Shown piece after piece: positions 30,707-38,807 of a stretch of 64,000 nucleotides of DNA. The stretch is from a virus, in the IMG/VR virus record IMGVR_UViG_3300011114_001049, positions 36,275 through 100,274 of that record; one strand, written 5' to 3'. The position numbers were made by a program, and so were the translations under genes. The number at the start of each line of letters is the position of its first letter. The first letter of the stretch is position 1. The notes beneath the pieces are model-generated. The model ran no database searches. It saw only the letters and a list, made by a program, of their open reading frames with translations, and was not told the origin of the DNA.

Positions 30707-31852
30707 TCATATGAAAAGCATGTCTAACTCAGAGTCAGAAAAATACTTATTTATGAGAATATTAAAAGACTCTATGCTTGTCTTTTTATCTATCTTTACA
30801 AGCATAGAATAAGCATCATTGATGTCTTTAATTAGCTTGAGCTGTATTCTATTACTTGGGTAATTCTTAGCTAGATCAGAAATAAATTTGGACCAAAGGA
30901 AGACAGAGTATCCTTTTTTGATTAATTCAATCGACTGTCTTTTTCCTGCCAAATCATTATCAAAAAAGATCTTAGCGTTTCTCTTGGTGAGTAGATTTTC
31001 CAATAGCAATCGGCTCTTTGAGACACCTGTAGTGGCGACACAATTAAAAATGAACAAGGCATCTATCTGACCTTCTGTAACGATCACATCCTTTGTAAAA
31101 TCGATATTAAGAATGTTGAAGTAATTGTTTAGAGAATCTACTTCGTGTATTACTTCTTGGCTCATGCCCTTTACTAGACCGTTTTTATTAAACTCAGCAT
31201 AGTTTTTTATCAGATACTTAGGACCATATGATTCTCCAAGTCGCCTAATTGCAAATCCTAATACTCGGTCTGACTTATAGTCTATGTTGAAAAGAAATAC
31301 TTTATCGTCCTTAGAATCAAAATAAGCAATCTTATTAAAGTCGGGCAATACTTCAAGGTTTCTAGATTCTATAAAATCGTAGACGGCAGAGCCGCTCTTA
31401 GCTTCGGAACACGGCTTTAATGAAAACCTTTCAGCTAACTCCGTAAGTTTCATCAATTGTGAACCTGCGTTTAGGCTGATAAATTTCTCAAACATCGATC
31501 CTCTCTTCTTAGAGTGAGTCAGTAGTTCAAACTTTGGTTTTTCATTGGAGATGGATGGAATACCTAGTGAATATTTACCAGCGAATGCTGAGACGAATCC
31601 ATTAAGATCAGCCTTTGCTCCACAGCCGTCGTTGTAACACTTATAGGTATGAGTAGTAAGATACAAGTTACCTCTCTTCTTTTTGGGATCTTTCTTTGAG
31701 TCACCACAAAATGGACAGGCAAAATTTAGTTTATCACCAGCATCAAAGATCTGTTGTTTTAAATTGGAACCTGGAAACTTTTTCTTAAGTAGGTCTTTTA
31801 CAAAATCATGTATACTGTAGCTCACTAAAAAATCAAACATTTTCTTCTTCAA
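30707..31852 (-). CDS. gp61: DNA primase (T4 gp61-like)
   Basis: 381 residues. A zinc finger with C46-x2-C49 (FACPFCGDSKKD, almost the wording of T4 gp61) and C72-x4-C77, then a TOPRIM domain with I-V-T-E-G-Q-I-D-A-L near residues 252-261 and F-F-D-N-D-L-A-G around 300. It makes RNA primers for lagging-strand synthesis with a gp41-type helicase, which is not in this window. The start overlaps the polymerase gene end by 20 bases, so primase and polymerase are co-expressed. Confidence 0.88.
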   Translation of the reverse strand: MKKKMFDFLVSYSIHDFVKDLLKKKFPGSNLKQQIFDAGDKLNFACPFCGDSKKDPKKKRGNLYLTTHTYKCYNDGCGAKADLNGFVSAFAGKYSLGIPSISNEKPKFELLTHSKKRGSMFEKFISLNAGSQLMKLTELAERFSLKPCSEAKSGSAVYDFIESRNLEVLPDFNKIAYFDSKDDKVFLFNIDYKSDRVLGFAIRRLGESYGPKYLIKNYAEFNKNGLVKGMSQEVIHEVDSLNNYFNILNIDFTKDVIVTEGQIDALFIFNCVATTGVSKSRLLLENLLTKRNAKIFFDNDLAGKRQSIELIKKGYSVFLWSKFISDLAKNYPSNRIQLKLIKDINDAYSMLVKIDKKTSIESFNILINKYFSDSELDMLFI

Positions 31853-33263
31853 CTAAGTCTTCAACTTCCATACCTTTTTCCTTCTTCTTAGTCAATCGTT
31901 TTATGTATTTTTCAAGCTCCATTTTTGGGACAACTATTGTGTCTAGCCCGTATTTTGTTAAAATTGTCAAGTACTCTGGAAAATCTGCCTCGCATACATC
32001 AGCATCTGGGTTTCCTAGTATTCTCCAAAACTTTTCAGGAACTTCTTCATATTCTAAAGAATCTTGATTGACTAAATATAATGGGTATAGGTTAGTAGCG
32101 TCTTCTGCTTTTTTACCTTTTGCCTTCACAACTGCAACTGCTCTCTTTAGGTTTGGGTCTAGTGAACTCATCCTCATTGAAGTAAGAAGACGGTTTACAG
32201 GTTCAACAATTAGAGTAAAGAATTGAGAATCTAGATCCATAGGCATTGCTATCTCTGCTGGAAATGAACCAGGTACGTATGCAAATACATCAAAGCCATT
32301 ATCATTTTCTGAGCAATAATAAAACTTTATCTTGTCCTTTTCTCTAATTTTAGGATACCTATTAATTAAACCAGTTTTTATTAAAAGATGATTATAATAC
32401 ACAGATGCTCTAGGATATATTGAGATACCTTTTTTAATTTCTAGTCTGGCCTCGCTAGTCACATACTTCTCATATACTCGAATATTGTAGTTGAATGAAA
32501 GATCATCGATAGTTAAAGTCTTAGCTTCATCTTTAAGCGCTTGTAGTTTAGGAATGATATCGTCTTCGATATTAAGTCTCTTGCCTCGTTCTAAGATAAA
32601 TTCAGTAAGTGTGACTAGATTTTGCCTAGCCCAAATAGGATAGGAACCTTTTATTGGTTCTAGACCCTTTATCACTAAATATCTTTTCTCTTTAGGTATA
32701 ATTTCGTAATTTGGATTAGGTTCATAGGCTACTTTAATTGTATAATTCTTCTTCTTTAACCAAATTCCATGTTCTGAAAGATTTTCTAACTTAAACTTAA
32801 GACGGTTTTGAGTATTAAAAATTTTACCATATTTCTCAAAACACTGATCAAAATAACTAGAAAGACGATACCTGTCTATATTGATACAGAGATACATTAT
32901 CTCATCCTTAGTAAAGTCTGCGCCTTGAATAGAGTCAATTGCTGAATCGAATTGAACATAAATAGAGTCAGTATCAGTATAGATTGCAGCTTCGTCTTCT
33001 ACTTTAGTTATGACATATTTTGATAGACCGAGCGTCTCATGTAGTTCAGTATCTAGGTGCCACTTTTCTAAGAAGTAGTGGTTGACTGCTTTAATTGAGA
33101 ATTTAATAAGATCTTGCCCCTGTAAAGTTATAGACTGTGCAATGTCTGGATCATAGAAGTAGAACCACTTATTACCAAACGCGCCGTATATAGAGTTGAT
33201 CAAAAGTTTAATAGCGTTTTGCTTTAAATCTAGTTTTTTTATTTTTTTTTCAAGGTCTTCCAT
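31833..33263 (-). CDS. gp43: C-terminal half of family B DNA polymerase (split gp43)
   Basis: 476 residues. Residues 19-30 are polymerase motif B (K19-x3-N23-S-x-Y26-G27) and residues 95-100 motif C (Y-T-D97-T-D99-S). After these come palm and thumb regions with D-P-N-L-K-R. The exonuclease domain and motif A are absent. An in-frame TAA lies two codons before the ATG, and the next gene upstream runs the other way, so this is a real gene start inside the fingers region. The N-terminal half must be elsewhere in the genome. Split gp43 genes are known in some Aeromonas T4-like phages. The two halves presumably reassemble. Confidence 0.88.
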   Translation of the reverse strand: MEDLEKKIKKLDLKQNAIKLLINSIYGAFGNKWFYFYDPDIAQSITLQGQDLIKFSIKAVNHYFLEKWHLDTELHETLGLSKYVITKVEDEAAIYTDTDSIYVQFDSAIDSIQGADFTKDEIMYLCINIDRYRLSSYFDQCFEKYGKIFNTQNRLKFKLENLSEHGIWLKKKNYTIKVAYEPNPNYEIIPKEKRYLVIKGLEPIKGSYPIWARQNLVTLTEFILERGKRLNIEDDIIPKLQALKDEAKTLTIDDLSFNYNIRVYEKYVTSEARLEIKKGISIYPRASVYYNHLLIKTGLINRYPKIREKDKIKFYYCSENDNGFDVFAYVPGSFPAEIAMPMDLDSQFFTLIVEPVNRLLTSMRMSSLDPNLKRAVAVVKAKGKKAEDATNLYPLYLVNQDSLEYEEVPEKFWRILGNPDADVCEADFPEYLTILTKYGLDTIVVPKMELEKYIKRLTKKKEKGMEVEDLVEEENV

Positions 33264-33353
33264 ATTTTTTTATACTCGTTTTTCATTAATAGTTTAATAA
33301 AGTGTAAAAATATGTTTTTTATAATTTTGTCTTCTACCTATTTTTATTTTTAG

Positions 33354-33362
33354 AATAAATAA
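33354..33362 (+). promoter_or_regulatory. late-promoter-like motif AATAAATAA
   Basis: AATAAATAA 17 bases before the ATG at 33380, in the divergent region between polymerase and PhoH operons. Confidence 0.4.
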
Positions 33363-33379
33363 TAAAAAAATAAAAGGAT

Positions 33380-34006
33380 ATGGGAGAGGCTAAGGAAAAG
33401 CTAGTCTATGACAAGACTACACTGTTATTTGAGTCTATCCCATTTATGTCATACTTCCCGTTTGACGACTATGAGATGACGATTGAAGATGCGGGTCTAG
33501 CATTAGATCAATTAGGAATATCACCAATCTTAATAAGTGAAATAGGTAATAGCGACCTAATGAAACGAGTTGACTTTTATTATTCTGAAGGTGATTCGAG
33601 TGTTTCAATCTCTTTAAGAAAAGACGACGTTGAATGGCTAGCAACCCAGTCAGGTAAGATAAAGAAACTAAATGCGCCCAGAGAAAAACTAGATTATGCG
33701 CTTGGTTCTGTCAAGATAGCAGATAAAATGAAAACAATAAGGGATAGTAAAAAGTTTTTTAATAGCTTTGACGAATTTAGCTTACATGATTTTGATTTTA
33801 ACGCGACTCTTTTTGAGTTTCTAGAAATTTATAATGTATCGTTAGAGTCAAAAGTAAAGCTTGCTCTTAATAACTTAAATATTAAATCTTTTGAAAAATT
33901 TGAATTAACTGAAAAACAGCAACAGGCAGTCTGTGGATTCTTAAACTTTCAATTACACTATGTTAAAATAATACTAGGTGTAATAATTGCAGCTAAAATA
34001 CATTAA
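33380..34006 (+). CDS. hypothetical protein upstream of PhoH
   Basis: 208 residues, acidic N-terminal part and Phe-rich middle (FFNSFDEFSLHDFDFNATLFEFLEIYN), helical C-terminus. No recognised family or motif. It precedes the PhoH gene by three bases and is probably translated with it; a regulatory or substrate partner is possible from position only. Confidence 0.55.
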   Translation: MGEAKEKLVYDKTTLLFESIPFMSYFPFDDYEMTIEDAGLALDQLGISPILISEIGNSDLMKRVDFYYSEGDSSVSISLRKDDVEWLATQSGKIKKLNAPREKLDYALGSVKIADKMKTIRDSKKFFNSFDEFSLHDFDFNATLFEFLEIYNVSLESKVKLALNNLNIKSFEKFELTEKQQQAVCGFLNFQLHYVKIILGVIIAAKIH

Positions 34007-34009
34007 AAT

Positions 34010-34777
34010 ATGGCAAATCGTAAAACTAAATTAAACAAGGATGAACAAGAAGAGTTTGACACTTGGAGCCAAGAGAGAAGTCAATTAAGTTTAAACTCAA
34101 ATATGGTTGGAAATAAAATAGAGATAAAATGTAAATCAAAAGCGCAAAAGGATGCATTACTCGCAATTGAAAACCATGATATTTCAATTATAACAGGTCC
34201 TCCAGGAACGGGTAAAACTTACCTTTCTTGTGCTAGAGCATTAAAATATCTAAAGGAGGATGGCGGCACATATAAAAAGATTATCTTAATAAAATCAGTT
34301 AATGTACCTAAGGATGAGGAGATAGGTTACCTAAAAGGAACACTGGAAGAAAAGATGGAGATGTATATGTATCCATTCATCTCTAATTTTCAAAAAGTGA
34401 TTGGAAAACAGGCAACTGACTCTCTTAAAGCTGGCGGACATATTGAAATTCTACCTATCAAATTCGCATTGGGTGTAACTTTAGATAATTCAATCATTTT
34501 AATTGATGAAGCTCAACAAATAGCAAAAGATCACTTACATACTCTCCTGACTAGGATAGGTACAGACTCTAAGATGGTATTTTTAGGAGACATTAAACAG
34601 AAATCTGTAAATAAGGGACAGAAGAGTGCTTTAGAAATTCTAATTGAATATTTTGTAGAGATTGAGGAAATTGGAGTATCTCAATTATCTAAAGATGATA
34701 TCGTTAGGCATCCAATAATTAAAAAACTAGAAGAAGTCTTTGAAAAGATAGAAAATCATGAAAAATTAAACAAATAA
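34010..34777 (+). CDS. phoH: PhoH-like ATPase
   Basis: 255 residues. Walker A G63-P-P-G-T-G-K-T70, Walker B I-I-L-I-D166-E167-A-Q, and the conserved S-V-N-V-P-x-D-E-E-I-G-Y-L-K-G and G-D-I-K-Q-K-S stretches place it firmly in the PhoH family. PhoH is widespread in phages; it is a nucleotide-dependent RNA-associated ATPase/helicase of uncertain role, often linked to RNA or phosphate metabolism. Length is typical for the core without an extra domain. Confidence 0.92.
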   Translation: MANRKTKLNKDEQEEFDTWSQERSQLSLNSNMVGNKIEIKCKSKAQKDALLAIENHDISIITGPPGTGKTYLSCARALKYLKEDGGTYKKIILIKSVNVPKDEEIGYLKGTLEEKMEMYMYPFISNFQKVIGKQATDSLKAGGHIEILPIKFALGVTLDNSIILIDEAQQIAKDHLHTLLTRIGTDSKMVFLGDIKQKSVNKGQKSALEILIEYFVEIEEIGVSQLSKDDIVRHPIIKKLEEVFEKIENHEKLNK

Positions 34778-34821
34778 TAAAAAATTAGAAAAAGTCATAT
34801 TTATTGTAGACTGACTCATTT

Positions 34822-35028
34822 TCATTTTTTATATTTATTATCATAGTATGCTCTAGTATCATACATTCCTTCTTGATAATACCCTTCATAGCACGCATCG
34901 TTTATCTGCTCCTTCTCCATTGCTTTTGCTTGTTCAAAACTCATTTGTACTACTTCAAGTAAATCTCCATTGTGTTCAAAATGTGATTTAAGGTTATTGT
35001 ACAACCATTCTACTGCTGTTTGTTTCAT
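34822..35028 (-). CDS. MKQTAVEW-family small protein, copy 1
   Basis: 68 residues. N-terminal M-K-Q-T-A-V-E-W-L followed by the shared helix S-F-E-Q-A-K-A-M-E-K-E-Q-I and a Tyr/Asp-rich tail ending in Lys. One of four tandem paralogs (34.8-35.7 kb). The family is, from memory, common in phages and genomes of Bacteroidota and has no known function. The start region is almost identical in DNA to copies 3 and 4. Confidence 0.7.
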   Translation of the reverse strand: MKQTAVEWLYNNLKSHFEHNGDLLEVVQMSFEQAKAMEKEQINDACYEGYYQEGMYDTRAYYDNKYKK

Positions 35029-35160
35029 ATCATTTCTATTTAATTAATGTGGTAACTTTTACCACTTATCCTTTATAGTTTTGTTTTAAAGTGCAATACA
35101 ATACACTTGTGAACCTATATATACATCATCGGATATATTCCGATTATCTATAGTGCACTA
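35029..35160. promoter_or_regulatory. intergenic region with three inverted repeats
   Basis: 130 bases without a long frame. It contains GTGGTAA-CTT-TTACCAC (35049-35065), ATCGGA-TATAT-TCCGAT (35128-35144) and the perfect palindrome TAGTGCACTA (35151-35160). These could be operators, mRNA-processing hairpins or terminators between paralogs. None has a T-run. Confidence 0.4.
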
Positions 35161-35268
35161 TACTGCACATTTAAATACTTTTTCTTGGTTAAAGTCACCT
35201 GCATCAAACCCATTAATGTCCTCCATTTCATATAAAAAGTCATATAATAATTCTACTGCTGTTTTCAT
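35158..35268 (-). CDS. MKQTAVEW-family small protein, copy 2 (short, possibly degraded)
   Basis: 36 residues from ATG 35268 (MKTAVELLYDFLYEMEDING). It keeps the N-terminal block but lost the E-Q-A-K-x-M-E-x-E-Q-I helix and the tail seen in its neighbours. The start directly abuts the stop of copy 3. It may be a decaying paralog. Confidence 0.5.
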   Translation of the reverse strand: MKTAVELLYDFLYEMEDINGFDAGDFNQEKVFKCAV

Positions 35269-35269
35269 C

Positions 35270-35491
35270 TTATTCTGATTTAAAGGTTTCATTGTAGTAT
35301 TGTTTTGCAGATATATTATCATCTCCATTACAATAAGCCTCAATTATCTGCTCTCTCTCCATTTCTTTGGCTTGTTCAAAAATGTTAGATTGTGCTATTG
35401 TACTTTTACTATTTATATCTTCCATTAATTTGTAAAAGTATTTTGATGTTTTCATTTGGTTTTCTAACCACTCTACTGCTGTTTGTTTCAT
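35270..35491 (-). CDS. MKQTAVEW-family small protein, copy 3
   Basis: 73 residues. M-K-Q-T-A-V-E-W-L-E at the start, then F-E-Q-A-K-E-M-E-R-E-Q-I-I-E-A-Y and a tail with K-Q-Y-Y-N-E-T-F. A typical full-length member. Predicted to be helical and cytoplasmic; function unknown. Confidence 0.7.
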   Translation of the reverse strand: MKQTAVEWLENQMKTSKYFYKLMEDINSKSTIAQSNIFEQAKEMEREQIIEAYCNGDDNISAKQYYNETFKSE

Positions 35492-35504
35492 ATCTTTTTT
35501 TTAT

Positions 35505-35741
35505 TTAATTATTAATTCTTTTCTTATAGCCATTGCAAATATCAAGAATAAAATCTATTCTATCTTCTTCAGAATCAAATCCTGTCATCATTTCTTCAAG
35601 TGTACTTTTTAAAATACTTACTTGTTTGTCAATTGATTTATGTTTCTCCTCCTTCTCCATTGCTTTGGCTTGTTCAAATACTTCTTTAATATTTTTTGCT
35701 AATATCCTTTGATAAAACCATTCTACTGCTGTTTGTTTCAT
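35505..35741 (-). CDS. MKQTAVEW-family small protein, copy 4
   Basis: 78 residues from ATG 35741 (MKQTAVEWFYQR). The frame is open further upstream to 35798, but the family block sets the start here. The shared helix reads V-F-E-Q-A-K-A-M-E-K-E-E. The C-terminus differs from the other copies (MMTGFDSEEDRIDFILDICNG), so it may have a different partner. Function unknown. Confidence 0.65.
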   Translation of the reverse strand: MKQTAVEWFYQRILAKNIKEVFEQAKAMEKEEKHKSIDKQVSILKSTLEEMMTGFDSEEDRIDFILDICNGYKKRINN

Positions 35742-35742
35742 C

Positions 35743-36042
35743 TTATTTCTTTTTAAATTGTTGTATCCAAAGATTATACTTACCTTCTGTAGGTTCATCT
35801 AATTGACCAAGACAATAAGCATTATATGCAATAGTTCTGATTTCATCATAAGCGTACATTCGTTCAGCTTGCCACTTAGCACCTGCTATCCAATTGTCTG
35901 TTTTACATAAGTTAGGATCAGCTAGATTAGCAGCAGCTTCTTCACTTTCTTTTACTCTCTCATACTTCTCAACCTGTGGTTTTACTACAGTATCTACAAT
36001 ATGTTGTGCTTTTCTATCAAAATCTTCTCTGTCTATTTTCAT
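35743..36042 (-). CDS. hypothetical protein
   Basis: 99 residues, helical and acidic (VEKYERVKESEEAAANLADPNL ... NWIAGAKWQAERMY). The second half (DEIRTIAYNAYCLGQLDEPTEGKYNLWIQQFKK) has the style of small host-interaction proteins of Bacteroidota phages. No function known. Its ATG overlaps the stop of the next upstream gene (ATGA). Confidence 0.6.
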   Translation of the reverse strand: MKIDREDFDRKAQHIVDTVVKPQVEKYERVKESEEAAANLADPNLCKTDNWIAGAKWQAERMYAYDEIRTIAYNAYCLGQLDEPTEGKYNLWIQQFKKK

Positions 36043-36212
36043 TGTTCTTCAATATGATTGTAAATTAATTGCATTACCCATGCGTTTTCAAACTCATACA
36101 TGCCACAAATGTCAGCAGCCTCTTGTAATGTATCATAGTAATTGATTTTGCCTTCTCGGTTTTTCATAAAGTCCATGTCTGTAAGACTTATTATCACATA
36201 TTGTCCTTTCAT
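36039..36212 (-). CDS. 57-residue hypothetical protein
   Basis: A frame below the usual length cut-off: ATG 36212, stop overlapping the following ATG. Sequence MKGQYVIISLTDMDFMKNREGKI then YYDTLQEAADICGMYEFENAWVM reads as a beta strand plus helix. It fills a gap exactly, with coupled stop/start, which supports it as real. Similar short proteins that describe a display of a D-T-x-x-E-A-A-x-x-C-x-M-Y-E pattern are known to me from phages, without function. Confidence 0.6.
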   Translation of the reverse strand: MKGQYVIISLTDMDFMKNREGKINYYDTLQEAADICGMYEFENAWVMQLIYNHIEEQ

Positions 36213-36213
36213 C

Positions 36214-36471
36214 TTATTCTGATTTTGATTGTACTAAGTCCCACAAATAGTCTGATTCAAATGATATTCCACCAATCATATCTTCTGTAGGTTTTTCAAT
36301 TGTTACATCTACTTTAGGTTTCCAATCTGGATTAACTTTCTGAAATTGTTTGATTGCATCACGTACCATACTTGGAGCGTATGTATGTCTTCCATCAGCA
36401 TATCTTATTGCCATCCATATAACTTCATCAAAGCAATGAGATAATGTTTTTATTTGTTGATCCTTTGTCAT
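36214..36471 (-). CDS. hypothetical protein
   Basis: 85 residues; N-terminal helix (LSHCFDEVIWMAIRYADGR), a basic middle and an acidic end. No recognised family. Same operon as neighbours, one to twelve bases apart. Function unknown. Confidence 0.55.
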   Translation of the reverse strand: MTKDQQIKTLSHCFDEVIWMAIRYADGRHTYAPSMVRDAIKQFQKVNPDWKPKVDVTIEKPTEDMIGGISFESDYLWDLVQSKSE

Positions 36472-36483
36472 TTATAATTTAGT

Positions 36484-36732
36484 TTATAGTTGTAATTCAC
36501 TGTGGGAGTAATCATGTGTATGCTGTAGTGCCTGTAAGTCTGCAAATCTATTCGCATTATATCCTAACCATGGTAATCCCATTGAGGTTCTCCCCTCGTT
36601 AGCTACTCCTACTATGATATACACTTTTTGATCAAAGTTATTAATAAATTCACGTAATACTTCGTATTCTTGCCCACGAACAACCTGTCCACCGATTGGC
36701 TGCTTTGTATCGTTTATACACACTACTTGCAT
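36484..36732 (-). CDS. hypothetical small beta protein
   Basis: 82 residues. Starts MQVVCINDTKQPIGGQVVRG and continues as alternating strands, the style of small SH3-like phage proteins with a V-x-G-x-x-Y-E-V-L motif (here VVRGQEYEVL). The end is His-rich (LQHTHDYSHS). Function unknown. Confidence 0.55.
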   Translation of the reverse strand: MQVVCINDTKQPIGGQVVRGQEYEVLREFINNFDQKVYIIVGVANEGRTSMGLPWLGYNANRFADLQALQHTHDYSHSELQL

Positions 36733-36747
36733 TTCTTTTAGTTTTTG

Positions 36748-38310
36748 TTAGTTTATTAAAGATACTATACTTTCGGAGATTTGAAATTTTTGTTCCTTAT
36801 AAATCTCCTTTCTCACCTTTGCATGACGAATAGAATATCCATCAAGTTCATCTATCAAGTCCCACACTATTACTTTATTCTTTTCAGCAAGCTTACGCAT
36901 GCCTCTGCCTATTGCCTGCCTCAGTGTTATCTCTGCTTTAATAGATTCTGCCAGGATAATATGGTGAAGGTTCTTAGAGTCTATACCAGTAGCAAAGGTT
37001 CCGTAGCTTGCAACGATTATTACTTCGTTTTGAGCTTCAAGAACAGCTTTGAATTGATCTCTATTTAGTGAATCAACGTCACCGTCAATATAAAAAGTGT
37101 TCTTGTTCCACTCAAGCAGCTTAGCTTGAATCATCTTTCCATAACCATTCTTTACGTCAGAAAATAAGATAAGAGTATTTTTGTTTACTTCTCTACAGAG
37201 GTCGCTAATATAGTCTAACCTTTCTTTACTCTCAAAGATTATTCCTTTTTCAATGGCTAACATGTCTCTCCCAAAATCTTTGGGATTATTATACATCGCT
37301 TTACCTGTTTCTTTTAGGTGCCAGTACTTTTGAATACTTTGATTGCTTTCATCGTATTTAAGTTGTACCATCTCTATCTTTATATTTGGCGAATATCCAT
37401 TATCAATTAAATGTTTTGCAGAAAGTACCATAACTAGTGGACCGACTGTTTCCTGTATCCTAAAGAAGTCAGAAAAAGATTCGTCTATTTTGACTGTTCC
37501 AGAAAGACCAAGTCGATATTCCCAATTAATACAAGATAGAAGTATGTCTCTAATGGAGTTTCCTCTAGAGGTATGGACTTCGTCTACTTGAACTACTGAG
37601 AACTTACTAAACACTTCAATTGGAAGGTTTACTAAACTCTGATAGGTAGAGATAACTACTTCTGCTCTGTTAAATTTTTCTTCTGTAAACTTATCTTTTC
37701 CGCCTATTGATAGAACGTTCCATTCCTTACCTGGTTTTGCATACATCCTGAATTTATCTGCAGTCTGACCAACTAATGAAATGTTAGGTACTATGATTAG
37801 ACTTTTATTTTCCTTGTTTATCTTACCTCCATCTCTTAGAAATGAATTATACATATAGAAGATTAGTGTCTTACCAGCAGATGTAGCGAGTTCTTCTGTG
37901 CAGAATTTATACTTAACTGCTCTAAATGCTCCTTCTACTTGATAGTCTCTAGGTATTATCTGATTTCCATGCTCGTCGATTACTCCTTCAAGTAGATTAG
38001 AAATGTACTTTAAATATAATTCTTTGGAAATAGATTCATTAACAAAGCCGTCTGCTCCTTCAATCTCACAAGAGTAATTGTACTTATCACAGAAATTATA
38101 AATTTCTTTCCATAAGCCGACTGCAACCTCGCCTTCCTTAGTGATGAATGAGTCCATTCCATCCCAAATACCACGATCAACTAGAACATTAAAAGCGGCC
38201 TTCTTTGATTTTCTTTTAAAGAAACTAAACAGGGAAGTTCTCTCTTGATTTAGAGTTGTCTCTACGAGCTTTATGAATTTTTTATCGTGAGTGACCTTAA
38301 ACTTTAACAC
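36748..38310 (-). CDS. uvsW: UvsW-like DNA/RNA helicase
   Basis: 520 residues from a GTG start. Helicase superfamily 2 motifs: Q-like I-I-P-R-D-Y-Q at 118-124, Walker A A142-T-S-A-G-K-T148, D243-E-V-H246, then L-G-L-S-G-T (motif III), and the C-terminal domain with I-V-A-S-Y-G-T-F-A-T-G-I-D and Q-A-I-G-R-G-M-R. Arrangement and length fit T4 UvsW (587), which unwinds R-loops and branched DNA and shifts replication from origin- to recombination-dependent. The N-terminal 110 residues correspond to the UvsW substrate-binding domain. Confidence 0.85.
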   Translation of the reverse strand: MLKFKVTHDKKFIKLVETTLNQERTSLFSFFKRKSKKAAFNVLVDRGIWDGMDSFITKEGEVAVGLWKEIYNFCDKYNYSCEIEGADGFVNESISKELYLKYISNLLEGVIDEHGNQIIPRDYQVEGAFRAVKYKFCTEELATSAGKTLIFYMYNSFLRDGGKINKENKSLIIVPNISLVGQTADKFRMYAKPGKEWNVLSIGGKDKFTEEKFNRAEVVISTYQSLVNLPIEVFSKFSVVQVDEVHTSRGNSIRDILLSCINWEYRLGLSGTVKIDESFSDFFRIQETVGPLVMVLSAKHLIDNGYSPNIKIEMVQLKYDESNQSIQKYWHLKETGKAMYNNPKDFGRDMLAIEKGIIFESKERLDYISDLCREVNKNTLILFSDVKNGYGKMIQAKLLEWNKNTFYIDGDVDSLNRDQFKAVLEAQNEVIIVASYGTFATGIDSKNLHHIILAESIKAEITLRQAIGRGMRKLAEKNKVIVWDLIDELDGYSIRHAKVRKEIYKEQKFQISESIVSLIN

Positions 38311-38313
38311 AAT

Positions 38314-38748
38314 TTATAAACCCAATGTTTTTTCAATGTCTAGCCTAGTCTTTATTCCAAAAATTATGCTGTCGATTGTTTTAATAGATTCACTATAGAA
38401 TGAAATTTGATTTTCAAAAAGCTCTAGTGACTCCTTTGTACTTGAAGTTTTACCTTCAATCACAACTGTCTTTTCATTAGACTGATATCTAATTTGTAAA
38501 TTTTTAGAGAGATTTTCCATTTCGCTAGACCTCTCTTCCCTAAACTTTTTGCGTAATGTAGTAATGTTCTCTAACAGAGTATGATTATCTTCAAGAAGAC
38601 GTTGCCTAAGAGAAAGCATGTTTACTTGAGCAATCTTAAGAGTTTTAAGATTACTTAGTTTTTCAATGTTTTCATAGATCTCAGTTGAGACAGTTGCTCG
38701 ACTTTCACTAAACTTTTTGGCTATTTTCTTTTTGGTCTCTTCGTTCAT
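38314..38748 (-). CDS. hypothetical coiled-coil protein
   Basis: 144 residues, nearly all helix with heptads (LKIAQVNMLSLRQRLLEDNH, LRKKFREERSSEMENLSKN). Ends four bases before the helicase start, so the same operon. Could be a helicase partner or a structural rod; no family recognised. Confidence 0.55.
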   Translation of the reverse strand: MNEETKKKIAKKFSESRATVSTEIYENIEKLSNLKTLKIAQVNMLSLRQRLLEDNHTLLENITTLRKKFREERSSEMENLSKNLQIRYQSNEKTVVIEGKTSSTKESLELFENQISFYSESIKTIDSIIFGIKTRLDIEKTLGL

Positions 38749-38807
38749 CTTATGTACCTCAATATCTTTTATTACTTAGAGTTGTACTTAGAAAACATAA
38801 AAAGTTT

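Noticed and set aside
31833-33400. Polymerase half as a sequencing frameshift or pseudogene
   Set aside because: The ATG follows an in-frame TAA by two codons, the upstream DNA encodes an opposite-strand gene, and no frame carries motif A or exonuclease sequence nearby. The frame itself is intact for 476 residues.
35003-35741. Repeated 20-27 base blocks as a CRISPR array
   Set aside because: The repeats are the start regions of paralogous genes, spaced 200-270 bases apart with coding sequence between; no cas genes are present.
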